Shown here: piece after piece, positions 40,626-49,372 of the stretch
Layout of the letters: every line of letters begins with the position of its first letter
Numbering within the stretch: position 1 is the stretch's first letter
From: an uncultured Alistipes sp.
GTDB taxonomy: Bacteria > Bacteroidota > Bacteroidia > Bacteroidales > Rikenellaceae
Length of the DNA stretch: 64,000 bases
Reading direction: 5' to 3'
NCBI RefSeq assembly: GCF_963931675.1
Contig: NZ_OZ007039.1
Coordinates: 1,897,806 to 1,961,805 of the forward strand
Notes under the pieces: model-generated
Seen by the model: the letters and a program-made list of their open reading frames with translations, nothing else
Told to the model about the DNA's origin: nothing
Databases searched by the model: none
Made by a program: the position numbers and the translations under genes

Positions 40626-41939
40626 TTACAACGGGTGGTTCTCGGCAAAGAGAGCGAGACGGTGGTCAAGCAGTCCGAACTGTTCGGGGCGGTTCATCTG
40701 CGAGACGCAGACCCGGATGCCGTGCTGGCGGCTCCCGGTCGAGGAGAGCGAAATGGCGCAGACGCCGCACAGCAGCAGTTCGCTCAGCAACTCGGCACTG
40801 GTCATCGTCCCGTAGCCGATTGTGTAGAAGAATCCGTCACCGATCTTTTCGTGGCGGTCCTTGTCGTAGACGATGCGGAACCCGTGGCGGAGGAAGATCT
40901 CCTTCGTCAGTCGGGCCCGGCGGCCGTACTCCGCGATCTCGCCCACGAAATCCAACGCTCCGTCGGCCGCGGCCCGGAACATCGCCGCCAGGGCGTGCTG
41001 GGCCGAGTGGCTCGTCCCCGAGGAGGAGGCGTAGAGGAACGTCAGAACATAGGCGTCGCCCAGGCGCCCGATGCCGTAGCGTTCGCGCAGCGCCGGGTAT
41101 TCGCGCCGGAACAGTGTGTCGGAGAAGGCCGCCACGGCAATCCGCTGCCCGGCATAGCTGAAGATCTTCGAACCGGAGATCAGCAGGATCCAGTTCTTCG
41201 TATAGCGGGCCACGGTGGCCTGGTACGGCGCCTCGAAGGGGCGGCCGAGCGGCTTGCGGAAGTCCATGCAGAGGTAGGCCAGGTCCTCGATGACGATGGC
41301 GTCGTAGCGCGTGGCCAGTTCGCCGATCGTGCGCAGCTCCTCTTCGGTGAGGCAGACCCACGACGGGTTGTTCGGATTCGAATAGACGATGGCCGCCACG
41401 TCGCCCCGGGCGAGATAGCTTTCGAGTTTCGGACCCAACCTTTCACCGCGGAAGTCGTAGATGTCGAACGAGTCGTTCGGGATGCCGAGGATGCGCACCT
41501 GGCTCCGCTGTACGGGGAAGCCGGGGTCGATGAAGAGGATCTTCCGCCTGGCGGGATCGAGCTGCGAGCAGAGCAGGAAGGTCGTGAAACTCCCCTGCAT
41601 CGAGCCGACCGTCGGGATACAGCCCCGGGGGTCGATCTTCACGTTGAGGTAGGCACGGATGAAGTGTGCGGCCTGCTCTTTCAACTCCGGAATGCCGTAC
41701 ATGTTGGGGTACTGCGAGGCGACTCCGTCGGCCAGCGCCCGGCGTTCGGCCTCGACGCCCACCCGTTCGGGCGGCAGCCCCGGAACGCCCATCTCCAGGT
41801 GCAGGAACTCTTCGCCTGTCGTGCGTTCCATGATGCGGGCGATGTCGCCCGACTGGCGGATCGTCGCCCGGGCGATATCCGCGATGTCCAGCTGTTTGAG
41901 CGCCTCCTGCAGGAAGCGGCGGTCGAAAGGTGCGTTCAT
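40626..41939 (-). CDS. Class I/II PLP-dependent aminotransferase
   Basis: The 437-residue enzyme shows the fold-type I pattern, with PNMYGIPELKEQAAHF near the substrate site, YSNPNNPSWV with the conserved Asn, a catalytic-region Asp in VIEDLAY, and the PLP lysine Lys258 in SGSKIFSYAGQR. It starts with an ATGA overlap with iorB. Position between indolepyruvate oxidoreductase and CoA-transferase suggests that it makes aryl-pyruvates from Phe, Tyr or Trp. Substrate choice is inferred. Confidence 0.88.
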   Translation of the reverse strand: MNAPFDRRFLQEALKQLDIADIARATIRQSGDIARIMERTTGEEFLHLEMGVPGLPPERVGVEAERRALADGVASQYPNMYGIPELKEQAAHFIRAYLNVKIDPRGCIPTVGSMQGSFTTFLLCSQLDPARRKILFIDPGFPVQRSQVRILGIPNDSFDIYDFRGERLGPKLESYLARGDVAAIVYSNPNNPSWVCLTEEELRTIGELATRYDAIVIEDLAYLCMDFRKPLGRPFEAPYQATVARYTKNWILLISGSKIFSYAGQRIAVAAFSDTLFRREYPALRERYGIGRLGDAYVLTFLYASSSGTSHSAQHALAAMFRAAADGALDFVGEIAEYGRRARLTKEIFLRHGFRIVYDKDRHEKIGDGFFYTIGYGTMTSAELLSELLLCGVCAISLSSTGSRQHGIRVCVSQMNRPEQFGLLDHRLALFAENHPL

Positions 41940-42523
41940 CGTCCGGTCTGTTTTTGAGCGGTTTCATAGCCTGCGCGGAAAGCTGCGAGGTTTGCCCCGA
42001 CGACGGCCTCGCCCTTGCGGGCGAAGATGGCGCGGATGCCGGCTTCGAGTTGTCCGGCCTCGATGCCCAGGAGCGGGGCCGTGGCGCCCAGCAGGGCCAT
42101 GTTGGCCGAACGCGGCGATCCCGCTTCGCGGGCCAGCGCTTCGGCGTCGAGCAGGATGACATGCGGCAGGCCCTGCAGCTCCCGTTTCAGGTCCGCTTCG
42201 TCGGGGTAGTTCGGGATGTTGACTACCGGCGTCGTGCCGGTCACCACCCACCCCTCGGCCGCGAGCCACGGCAGATAACGCAGCGCCTCCATGGGCTCGA
42301 GCGAAACGATCAGATCGGCACCGCCGCGCGGAATGAGGTCCGAACGGATCTCCCGGGAGGAGATCCTCAGGTGTGACTGCACGTCACCGCCGCGCTGGCT
42401 CATGCCGTGGACCTCGGCCTGCTTGAGCTGCAGCCCCTCGGCCAGGGCGGCGTGTCCGATCACGGTGGCGATGGAGAGGATCCCCTGTCCTCCCACGCCC
42501 GAGAGTATGATGTCTTTTTTCAT
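41936..42523 (-). CDS. iorB: Indolepyruvate:ferredoxin oxidoreductase beta subunit
   Basis: The 195-residue protein has the gamma-type pyruvate oxidoreductase domain: DIILSGVGGQGILSIATVIG at the N terminus, EVHGMSQRGGDVQSHLRIS, and GGADLIVSLEPMEALRYLPWL. It pairs with IorA, encoded 13 bases upstream, to oxidise aryl-pyruvates to aryl-acetyl-CoA, reducing ferredoxin. Size is normal for the subunit. Confidence 0.92.
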   Translation of the reverse strand: MKKDIILSGVGGQGILSIATVIGHAALAEGLQLKQAEVHGMSQRGGDVQSHLRISSREIRSDLIPRGGADLIVSLEPMEALRYLPWLAAEGWVVTGTTPVVNIPNYPDEADLKRELQGLPHVILLDAEALAREAGSPRSANMALLGATAPLLGIEAGQLEAGIRAIFARKGEAVVGANLAAFRAGYETAQKQTGR

Positions 42524-42536
42524 GGCGTTTGCGGAT

Positions 42537-44132
42537 TTACTTGTTTTTGGCGGCGGCGTGGCGTTTGGCGGTCTGGATGCACTCGCGGCGCGGGATGATC
42601 ACCGAAACGCCCTTGTAGGCGATCTCTTCGCGGAGGATTTGCTTCATCTCCTCGCGGTTCTTCGGCAGCGGAACCACCACGCGGATGTGGGCCGGGTCGA
42701 CGCCGATCCCGGCGCAGATCTGCTCCAGGCGTCCCGTACCGGCGGAATCCTGACCGCCGGTCATGCCCGTGGTGAGGTTGTCGGAGATCACCACCGTGAT
42801 GTCGGCCCCTTCGTTGACGGCATCCAGCAGGCCCGTCATGCCCGAATGGGTGAAGGTCGAGTCGCCGATGACGGCTATGGTGGGGTGCTGCCCCGCGTGT
42901 GCGGCGCCGATGGCCATGGTGATCGAGGCGCCCATGTCGACGCAGGTGTCGATGGCGTGGAACGGCGCCAGCCACCCTAAGGTGTAGCAGCCGATGTCGC
43001 TGAAGACCTTCCCGTCGGGGAATTCGCGCACGACTTCGGTCAGCGCGGTGTACATGTCGCGGTGTCCGCATCCCTGGCAGAGGGCGGGCGGACGCGGCAC
43101 GACGATCTCACTGGCGGCATGGGCGCGGTGCGGGGCGAGTCCCAGTGCGGCGCGCACGCTGTCGGGGGTGAGCTCTCCGGTGCGGGGGAGTTCGCCGGTC
43201 AGACGCCCGCGGATCTTCAGCGGTGCGGGCAGCACGCCCCGCACGGCCTGTTCGACGAGCGGCTGCCCCTCCTCGATGATCAGCAGCTCCTGGCACTCCG
43301 CCGCCAGCCGCCGCACGAGTTCCTGCGGCAACGGGTACTGCGCGATCTCCAGCACCGGATGGGGGCATCCCTCCGGATAGTTCTCCATCAGGTAGTTGCG
43401 GGCAATTCCGCAGGCGATGATGCCGAGGTGGCGGTCCGGACCTTCGGTGTAGCGGTTGAAGGGGCTTCGGACGGCTTCGTTTTCCAGCCGGGCGCAGTCG
43501 TCGATCAGCGCCTTGTAGCGCAGGCGGGAGTTCCCGGGCATGAGGACCCACTGGCGGGGCTGTTCCGGATAGCTCAGTGGATTCGTGTCTCGCGGCTCTG
43601 CAACCTCGACCACGGCCCGGGAGTGGGCCATGCGGGTCGTCAGGCGCATCAGCACGGGAATCTGGAAGCGTTCGGAGAGGTCGAAAGCTGCCCGGGCCAT
43701 GTCGTAGGCCTCCTGTTGGGAGGCGGGTTCGAGGATCGGAATCAGGGCGAACTGCCCGTAGAAGCGTGAGTCCTGTTCGTTTTGTGAGGAGTGCATCGAG
43801 GGATCGTCGGCCACGACGACCAGGCCTCCGTGGGCGCCGGTCATTGCGGAGTTGACGAAGGCGTCGGCGGCGACATTCAGCCCGACGTGTTTCATGCAGA
43901 CCATGGCACGTTTGCCGACGAACGACATGCCAAGAGCCTCCTCCATGGCGGTCTTTTCATTGGCCGACCAGGTGCGGTGCACGCCGCGTTCGGCAGCCAG
44001 CGGGTGGCCCTGGATGTATTCGGTGATTTCGGTGGACGGGGTGCCCGGGTAGGCGAAGACGCCCGACAGCCCTGCGTGGAGTGCTCCCAGCGCGAGGGCC
44101 TCGTCTCCGAGCAAAAGTTCTCGTTTAGGCAT
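42537..44132 (-). CDS. iorA: Indolepyruvate:ferredoxin oxidoreductase alpha subunit
   Basis: The 531-residue protein has the pyrimidine-binding domain at the N terminus (LLGDEALALGALHAGLSGVFAYPG) and the TPP-binding domain with CQGCGHRDMYTAL, IGCYTLG, VDMGASITMAIGAAHA and the magnesium site GDSTFTHSGM with SDNLTTGMTGG. It is the catalytic subunit that forms aryl-acetyl-CoA with ferredoxin as acceptor. It ends shortly after RRECIQTAKRH, so the C-terminal 2x[4Fe-4S] ferredoxin domain present in many IorA proteins is missing. The start at 44132 is 33 bases downstream of a good promoter. Confidence 0.93.
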   Translation of the reverse strand: MPKRELLLGDEALALGALHAGLSGVFAYPGTPSTEITEYIQGHPLAAERGVHRTWSANEKTAMEEALGMSFVGKRAMVCMKHVGLNVAADAFVNSAMTGAHGGLVVVADDPSMHSSQNEQDSRFYGQFALIPILEPASQQEAYDMARAAFDLSERFQIPVLMRLTTRMAHSRAVVEVAEPRDTNPLSYPEQPRQWVLMPGNSRLRYKALIDDCARLENEAVRSPFNRYTEGPDRHLGIIACGIARNYLMENYPEGCPHPVLEIAQYPLPQELVRRLAAECQELLIIEEGQPLVEQAVRGVLPAPLKIRGRLTGELPRTGELTPDSVRAALGLAPHRAHAASEIVVPRPPALCQGCGHRDMYTALTEVVREFPDGKVFSDIGCYTLGWLAPFHAIDTCVDMGASITMAIGAAHAGQHPTIAVIGDSTFTHSGMTGLLDAVNEGADITVVISDNLTTGMTGGQDSAGTGRLEQICAGIGVDPAHIRVVVPLPKNREEMKQILREEIAYKGVSVIIPRRECIQTAKRHAAAKNK

Positions 44133-44164
44133 AAGCAGCGGTTGGTTTATCCTTCGGTTTCCTA

Positions 44165-44194
44165 CAAAATTACGAATTTTTTGTAAAAAGGCAA
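44165..44194 (-). promoter_or_regulatory. Promoter of the iorA operon
   Basis: The minus strand carries TTG (44192-44194) and TAATTTTG (44165-44172) with 19 bases between, a strong match to the Bacteroidota consensus. Transcription would begin about 26 bases before the start codon. Confidence 0.8.
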
Positions 44195-44539
44195 CTTTTT
44201 GTACCTATTTATTATTATTAAGGTATAAATTCTCGAAAATCATACTTCGAATTGTCGGTTTCGTGTAAAAGTGTTAATTTTGGACGGTTGCCGGACCGGA
44301 AATTTCGTATTCCGAGGTTGTCGGAGTCTTTCCGGACACTGTTCGACCTCCGTCGGAATGTGTCGGGAATCGTTCCGAGGAAATCCGGACTCTTTTCCCG
44401 ACTTTTTCAGCGGCCTGATCCTTACCTTCTTTCCGCGGATATGTATGCTTGTTCCGGCTCGCGGGATGAAAAGCGGAAAAAATGACTTCGAAAGGCAAAA
44501 AAATCTTGCGGAAACTTGCGCGTATTCTCTTTTTTTCTA
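44195..44539 (+). other. Intergenic region with an additional plus-strand promoter-like element and no clear gene
   Basis: TTG (44252-44254) and TAATTTTG (44275-44282) with 20 bases between form a good plus-strand promoter match, about 265 bases upstream of the main susC promoter. The sequence that follows (44290-44510) contains several short inverted TCCGGA- and TCGGAA-like elements and open frames of 77-124 codons with no recognisable protein features. It could encode a small RNA, a leader for a long susC transcript, or be remnant sequence. Confidence 0.45.
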
Positions 44540-44547
44540 TATCTTTG
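44516..44547 (+). promoter_or_regulatory. Main promoter of the alginate utilization locus
   Basis: TTG (44516-44518) and TATCTTTG (44540-44547) with 21 bases between match the Bacteroidota promoter consensus. Initiation near 44554 gives a leader of about 110 bases before susC. The operator repeats at 44562-44600 lie just after the start point, where a bound repressor would block transcription. Confidence 0.75.
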
Positions 44548-44561
44548 TGCACGGTTCAAAA

Positions 44562-44600
44562 TTGGTCTACCAGTTTGGATTACCAGTTTGGTCTACCAAA
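44562..44600. promoter_or_regulatory. Triple 13-bp tandem palindromic operator (TTGGTCTACCAA type)
   Basis: Three copies follow each other at an exact 13-base step: TTGGTCTACCAG (44562), TTGGATTACCAG (44575) and TTGGTCTACCAA (44588), the third being a perfect TTGGT-N2-ACCAA palindrome. This is the type of site bound by GntR-family regulators; the E. coli hexuronate regulators UxuR and ExuR recognise a very similar TTGGTATACCAA. A GntR-family repressor of alginate catabolism is also known in the marine flavobacterium Zobellia galactanivorans. Here a uronate-sensing GntR protein encoded elsewhere is the likely ligand; that is inferred. Confidence 0.7.
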
Positions 44601-44663
44601 TCGCCGGTTTTGGACGCATGCAATAGCCATATAATCAATAACTAACCTGTAACTTAAAACTGC

Positions 44664-47600
44664 ATGATGGCTAAAAATTACCTGTCAAGGTCACTGCTGT
44701 TGCTCGCGGCGTTGTTGCTCGGCACGGTGACCGCCTATGCACAAAAGATCACGATCCGTGGTGTGGTCTCCGATGAGCAGGGACCGCTGATTGGAGTCTC
44801 CGTAGTGGTCAAAAATCCCCCCCCCGCAACCGGAACCGCGACCGGTATCGACGGCTCCTATTCGTTGGCCGTTCCGGGCGAGGATGCCGTGATCGAGTTC
44901 TCCTATGTCGGCTATAAAAAAGTCGAGATCAAAGTCGGCAAGCAGACGGAGATCAATGTCAAGATGGAACCCGAAGCCGCCGCGCTCGATGAAGTCGTCG
45001 TTGTCGGTTACGGCGTGCAGAAAAAGTCGCACCTTACCGGCTCGATCGCCAAGATCGACGGCGACGTGCTCGCCGACCGCCCTGTCTCCGACGTCACAAC
45101 CGCACTCCAGGGCCAGATCCCGGGTCTGACGATCAACAACACGACCTCCGAAGTGGGTGTCACGCCCTCGATCCGCGTGCGCGGTACGGGCTCGATCTCG
45201 GCCGACAGCTCGCCGCTCGTCATCATCGACGGCTATCCCGTTCCCGACGGTTTGTCGACGCTCAACCCCTCGGATATTCAGTCCATTGAAGTCCTGAAGG
45301 ATGCCGCTTCGGCCGCCATTTACGGTTCGCGCGCCGCAAACGGCGTCATCATGATCACGACCAAGAGCGGTTCGTCGGAAAAACCCCGCTACTCGGTCAA
45401 ACTCTATCAGGGTGTCAAGTGGGCCTATCAGCTCCACGACCTGCTTACCGCTACGGAGTACCTCCAGTGGCAGGAGAAAGAGGCCGCCTGGGGTGGCCCG
45501 GCCGTGAAGACCCAGGACAAACTCGCGGCCTGGATCGAACAGAACATCGGCTCGACGGACTGGCAGCGCGAAGGTCTGCGCGACGTGGCCAGCGTGACCA
45601 ACGCCCAGTTCTCCGTTCAGGGCGGCAAGCGCGACATCCGTTACTATTCGTCGGCGGCCTGGACCCGTGATCAGGGTATCATGCTCCAGAACGAGGTCCA
45701 GAAGGTCACCTTCCGCACCAAGGTCGATGCCAATCTCTCGAAAAGCGTCTCCTTCGGCGTGAACGTCTCGGCCAACTACCAGAAGTCCTCGCGCCCGCGC
45801 AACAACTTCATCGACTTCTACCGCACGCCCTCGTTCCTCCCGGTCTATCACAACGACTGGACCACCGCCCTGACCGGCTATACGGGATTCGCCCGCGGCA
45901 GCCACTTCAACAACCTCTTCGGCCCGATCGGAGACCCCGACGAGTATGGAAATCCGACCTTCAATACCACGGGTGTGTCGCCCTTCAACTCGGCCAACAA
46001 CAACCCCCGCAGCGTGATGGCCAACACCACGCGCTGGAGCGAAAACTTCCAGGGCCTGGCCAACGTCTATCTGACGGTCGATATTTGCAAGGGTCTGACG
46101 TTCAAAACCTCGAATGGTGTGAACGTGCGTTACCGCCCCTCGTACAGCTATGCCAACAAGAACGCCACAAAGGACGGTACGGCCAGTGAAGCCACCTTCA
46201 CCAGTATGCTCTACGTCGACCTGCTCTCCGAGAACACGCTGAACTACAACCGCACGTTCGGACGTCACGACCTCGACATCCTGGCCGGTTACACGGCCGA
46301 GTCGACCCGCGTGCAGAACGTCGCCCTGACCGGTACGGGATTCCCCACCGACAATATCCACACGCTCAACGCCGCCACGATCTTCGAACTGGCCTCCGAA
46401 AACAACGGAAACGGCTCCGGAACCGGTACGTTCCGCTACCCGAACGAGGTGCTGGAGTCCTATCTGGGACGTGTCTCCTACAGCTACGACGGTCGTTACC
46501 TGTTGTCGGCTTCGCTGCGTCTGGACCGCTCGTCGCTCTTCTCCTCGGGCAACCGCAACGCCTGGTTCCCCTCGGTTTCGGTCGGATGGCGTATCTCCGA
46601 GGAGCAGTTCATGAAGGAGCAGCGCGTCTTCTCGAACCTTAAACTCCGCGCTTCGTACGGTGTGACGGGTAACAACAGCATCGACTATGTCGCAGCCCTC
46701 GAAGTGCTCAACCCGGCCAACTATCCCACCGGATCGGGCAACGGAACGCTGATCCCCGGCGCCGCCAACACCTCCTCGACGCTCGCCAACTCGAACATTA
46801 CCTGGGAGCAGACCGACGAATGGAACTTCGGTCTCGATGCCGGATTCCTCGACAACCGCATCGCCCTGACCTTCGACGGATACTACTCGGTGACCCGCGC
46901 CCTGCTGTTCGAACAGCCCACGCAGTCGTTCACCGGTTTCCAATACTACTGGAACAACATCGGCAAGGTCCGCAATGCCGGTGTCGAGATCCAACTCGAT
47001 ACGCACCAGTTCAATCGCAAGAACTTCGAGTGGTCGACGACCGTGAACTTCTCGCTTACGCGGAACAAACTCCTTGAGATCGGCGGCGAATCGCAGGTCA
47101 TTACCCAGGGAGAACGCTCCGAAAGCTACATCGCACGCGTCGGCGAACCCCTGATCCAATACTACGGCTTCAAGAGCATCGGCGTATGGAACACACAGGA
47201 GGAGATCGAAGCCAATCCGCACTTTGCCGGTGACGTGCCGGGCGGTCTGCGCTTGCTGGATGCCGACGGAAACGGCGAACTCAACGACAATGACCGTGTC
47301 GTGCTGGGCGATCCCTATCCCGACTTCACGTGGGGTATGACCAACAACTTCCGTATCGGAAACTTCGACGTCTCGTTCCTCCTGCAGGGTGTACAGGGCG
47401 TTACGGTCTTCAACGGCGATGTCTTCTATACCGAATCGCACAAGTACAACCGCGCCTACATGGAGGACCGTTGGGTGAGCCCGACGCATCCGGGTGACGG
47501 TAAGACCCCCTATGCCAAGAACGGTTACGACATCATGTTGACGGATCTCGGACTGCAGGATGCGTCGTATCTCTGTCTGCGCGATCTGACGGTCGGTTAC

Positions 47601-47822
47601 ACCCTTCCCAAAAAGGCGGCCGGAAAACTCGGGCTGCGGGGCCTGCGCTTCTATGTGACGGGTACCAACCTCTTCTATCTCTGGAGCAAGGACTACAAGG
47701 GCATCAACCCCGAGTCGCGCATGACTTCGGGCAACTACTCCAGCCCGCTGATCGACGGCTACCAGCGCGGCGGCTTCCCGCTCACGTCGACCTTTACGTT
47801 CGGCATCGACCTTAACTTCTAA
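44664..47822 (+). CDS. susC: SusC-like TonB-dependent transporter of the alginate locus
   Basis: The 1052-residue outer-membrane protein has a signal peptide, a CarboxypepD_reg-like N-terminal domain (ITIRGVVSDEQGPLIGVSVV), the TonB-box-to-plug segment DEVVVVGYGVQKKSHLTGSI, a plug domain, and a 22-strand barrel ending in STFTFGIDLNF with terminal Phe. It imports oligosaccharides with SusD as lid. A run of nine C (44817-44825) in the N-terminal domain encodes Pro-Pro-Pro where most family members have Thr or Val; slippage there would shift the frame. It is the first gene of the locus. Confidence 0.95.
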   Translation: MMAKNYLSRSLLLLAALLLGTVTAYAQKITIRGVVSDEQGPLIGVSVVVKNPPPATGTATGIDGSYSLAVPGEDAVIEFSYVGYKKVEIKVGKQTEINVKMEPEAAALDEVVVVGYGVQKKSHLTGSIAKIDGDVLADRPVSDVTTALQGQIPGLTINNTTSEVGVTPSIRVRGTGSISADSSPLVIIDGYPVPDGLSTLNPSDIQSIEVLKDAASAAIYGSRAANGVIMITTKSGSSEKPRYSVKLYQGVKWAYQLHDLLTATEYLQWQEKEAAWGGPAVKTQDKLAAWIEQNIGSTDWQREGLRDVASVTNAQFSVQGGKRDIRYYSSAAWTRDQGIMLQNEVQKVTFRTKVDANLSKSVSFGVNVSANYQKSSRPRNNFIDFYRTPSFLPVYHNDWTTALTGYTGFARGSHFNNLFGPIGDPDEYGNPTFNTTGVSPFNSANNNPRSVMANTTRWSENFQGLANVYLTVDICKGLTFKTSNGVNVRYRPSYSYANKNATKDGTASEATFTSMLYVDLLSENTLNYNRTFGRHDLDILAGYTAESTRVQNVALTGTGFPTDNIHTLNAATIFELASENNGNGSGTGTFRYPNEVLESYLGRVSYSYDGRYLLSASLRLDRSSLFSSGNRNAWFPSVSVGWRISEEQFMKEQRVFSNLKLRASYGVTGNNSIDYVAALEVLNPANYPTGSGNGTLIPGAANTSSTLANSNITWEQTDEWNFGLDAGFLDNRIALTFDGYYSVTRALLFEQPTQSFTGFQYYWNNIGKVRNAGVEIQLDTHQFNRKNFEWSTTVNFSLTRNKLLEIGGESQVITQGERSESYIARVGEPLIQYYGFKSIGVWNTQEEIEANPHFAGDVPGGLRLLDADGNGELNDNDRVVLGDPYPDFTWGMTNNFRIGNFDVSFLLQGVQGVTVFNGDVFYTESHKYNRAYMEDRWVSPTHPGDGKTPYAKNGYDIMLTDLGLQDASYLCLRDLTVGYTLPKKAAGKLGLRGLRFYVTGTNLFYLWSKDYKGINPESRMTSGNYSSPLIDGYQRGGFPLTSTFTFGIDLNF

Positions 47823-47837
47823 TACCCCGGAACGAAG

Positions 47838-49352
47838 ATGAAAACGACTTTCAAATATATCGGTTCTGTGATCCTGACGCTGGCACTGGGTGCCTGCAAC
47901 CTGGATCAGTACCCCTATTCCGAAACCGCGGCCGACGAGTATGTGACGAATGCTGCGGCGGTCAATAACCTCGTGATCGGCACCTACAACGGACTGCACG
48001 ATGTCATGTACTATGAATGGGCCGTGACCGAACTCCGCTCGGACAATACCCGTATGCGGGCGAACGGCTCCACGTCGCAGGATACGAAACTCATCGAACA
48101 GATCGACCAGGGTGTCGTTACGACGGCGCATACCTGGGTCGAGGATTACTGGAACGCCTGCTATGCCGCCATCGACCGCGCCAACAAGGTGATCTCCTAT
48201 GTCGACGTCGTGGATGACCCCACGCTGCGTGCCCAGTACGAAGGGGAGGCGATGTTCCTGCGGGCACACCTCTATTTCAACCTCGTGCGGCTGTGGGGCC
48301 CGGTGTTCCTCGTTACGAAGAAGACCGGTGCCGATGAGGCCCGCTACATGCAGCGCTCGCCCGTGGAGGAGATCTACGCGCTGATCGAGGGTGACCTGAA
48401 CGCGATCATCGACAACAACATGCTCCCCGAACAGTCGGCGGCCGCCGACCTGGGACGCGCGACGATGCCCGCAGCCAAGGGCCTGCTGGCCAAGGTCTAC
48501 ATGACCCGCTACGAGGTGGGGTCGGAGAACTACATGAAGGCCGGTGATCTGCTGCGCGACGTGCTGGCCTCGGCCGGGAATCCGCAGAGCGGCGCCGATC
48601 TGGTTCCCTACGATCAGATCTTCTCGATCGACAACGAGATGAACAAGGAGATCATCTTCGCCGTGCGTTACCTCTCGGGCAACGTCGGGCTGGGATGCCC
48701 CTTCGGAACGCTCTTCGGCCCGCTGAACAACGGCAACAACGTGATCATGGGCTCGCCCAAGCACTACAACTATCCTTCGGACGATCTGGTGTCGGCCTAC
48801 AACAACAACGGCACGGCCGACAGCCCCGACAAACGCAAGGAAGTGACCCTCAAGGAGAGCTACTACAACGCCACGACGGAGCAGACCGTCGAGGTACGCT
48901 GGTGCGACAAGTTCCTCTCGACGATCACCACCGAGTATGACGGCGAGAATGACTGGCCCGTACTGCGTGTGGGCGACGTGGCGCTGCTGCTGGCCGAGTG
49001 GATCAACGAGACGTCGGGTCCCACGGACGAGGCGATGCGTTATCTGAATATGATCCGCGAGCGGGCCGGGGTTGCAGCCTATACCTCCGCAGATCTGTCG
49101 TCGAAATATCAGTTCCGTGAGGCCGTGCGCAACGAACGACGCCTGGAATTGGCCTGCGAGAACCAGCGCTGGTTCGACCTGATGCGTTGGGATGTCGCCG
49201 TGTCGACGGTCAACAACTTCTTCTCGTCGGAGATCTTCTACTCCGAGTATGACTACACGGTCAATCCCATCTCGGAGTGGCAAGTGCTGCTCCCGATCCC
49301 CATTTCGGTCATCAATATCAACCCCGACGTGGCCCAGAACCCCGGCTACTAA
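47838..49352 (+). CDS. susD: SusD-like glycan-binding lipoprotein
   Basis: The 504-residue protein has a lipoprotein signal (TLALGAC), the helical SusD fold with tetratricopeptide-like parts (DYWNACYAAIDRANKVI, GEAMFLRAHLYFNLVRLWG) and the usual C-terminal end ISEWQVLLPIPISVININPDVAQNPGY. It lies 15 bases after susC and would cap the transporter, binding alginate oligosaccharides. Length and gene order match typical SusCD pairs. Confidence 0.95.
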   Translation: MKTTFKYIGSVILTLALGACNLDQYPYSETAADEYVTNAAAVNNLVIGTYNGLHDVMYYEWAVTELRSDNTRMRANGSTSQDTKLIEQIDQGVVTTAHTWVEDYWNACYAAIDRANKVISYVDVVDDPTLRAQYEGEAMFLRAHLYFNLVRLWGPVFLVTKKTGADEARYMQRSPVEEIYALIEGDLNAIIDNNMLPEQSAAADLGRATMPAAKGLLAKVYMTRYEVGSENYMKAGDLLRDVLASAGNPQSGADLVPYDQIFSIDNEMNKEIIFAVRYLSGNVGLGCPFGTLFGPLNNGNNVIMGSPKHYNYPSDDLVSAYNNNGTADSPDKRKEVTLKESYYNATTEQTVEVRWCDKFLSTITTEYDGENDWPVLRVGDVALLLAEWINETSGPTDEAMRYLNMIRERAGVAAYTSADLSSKYQFREAVRNERRLELACENQRWFDLMRWDVAVSTVNNFFSSEIFYSEYDYTVNPISEWQVLLPIPISVININPDVAQNPGY

Positions 49353-49372
49353 ACCGATAACAGCAAAAACCT

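Noticed and set aside
42537..42600. End of iorA considered as a frameshifted gene that lost its ferredoxin domain
   Set aside because: No CxxCxxC-coding sequence is visible in any frame between the iorA stop and iorB, only 13 bases away, so it is a short form and not a recent break.
44562..44600. Three tandem 13-base units considered as a CRISPR-like or mobile repeat
   Set aside because: The units are palindromic, contiguous and too short for a CRISPR array; an operator array fits better.
44271..44645. A 124-codon open frame upstream of susC
   Set aside because: It runs through the promoter and operator of susC, has an unusual cysteine and phenylalanine content and no start signal or family likeness.
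44691..49283. Very long open frame antisense to susC and susD (about 1530 codons)
   Set aside because: It is a shadow of the GC-rich coding strand, has no recognisable protein features, and lies fully opposite two certain genes.
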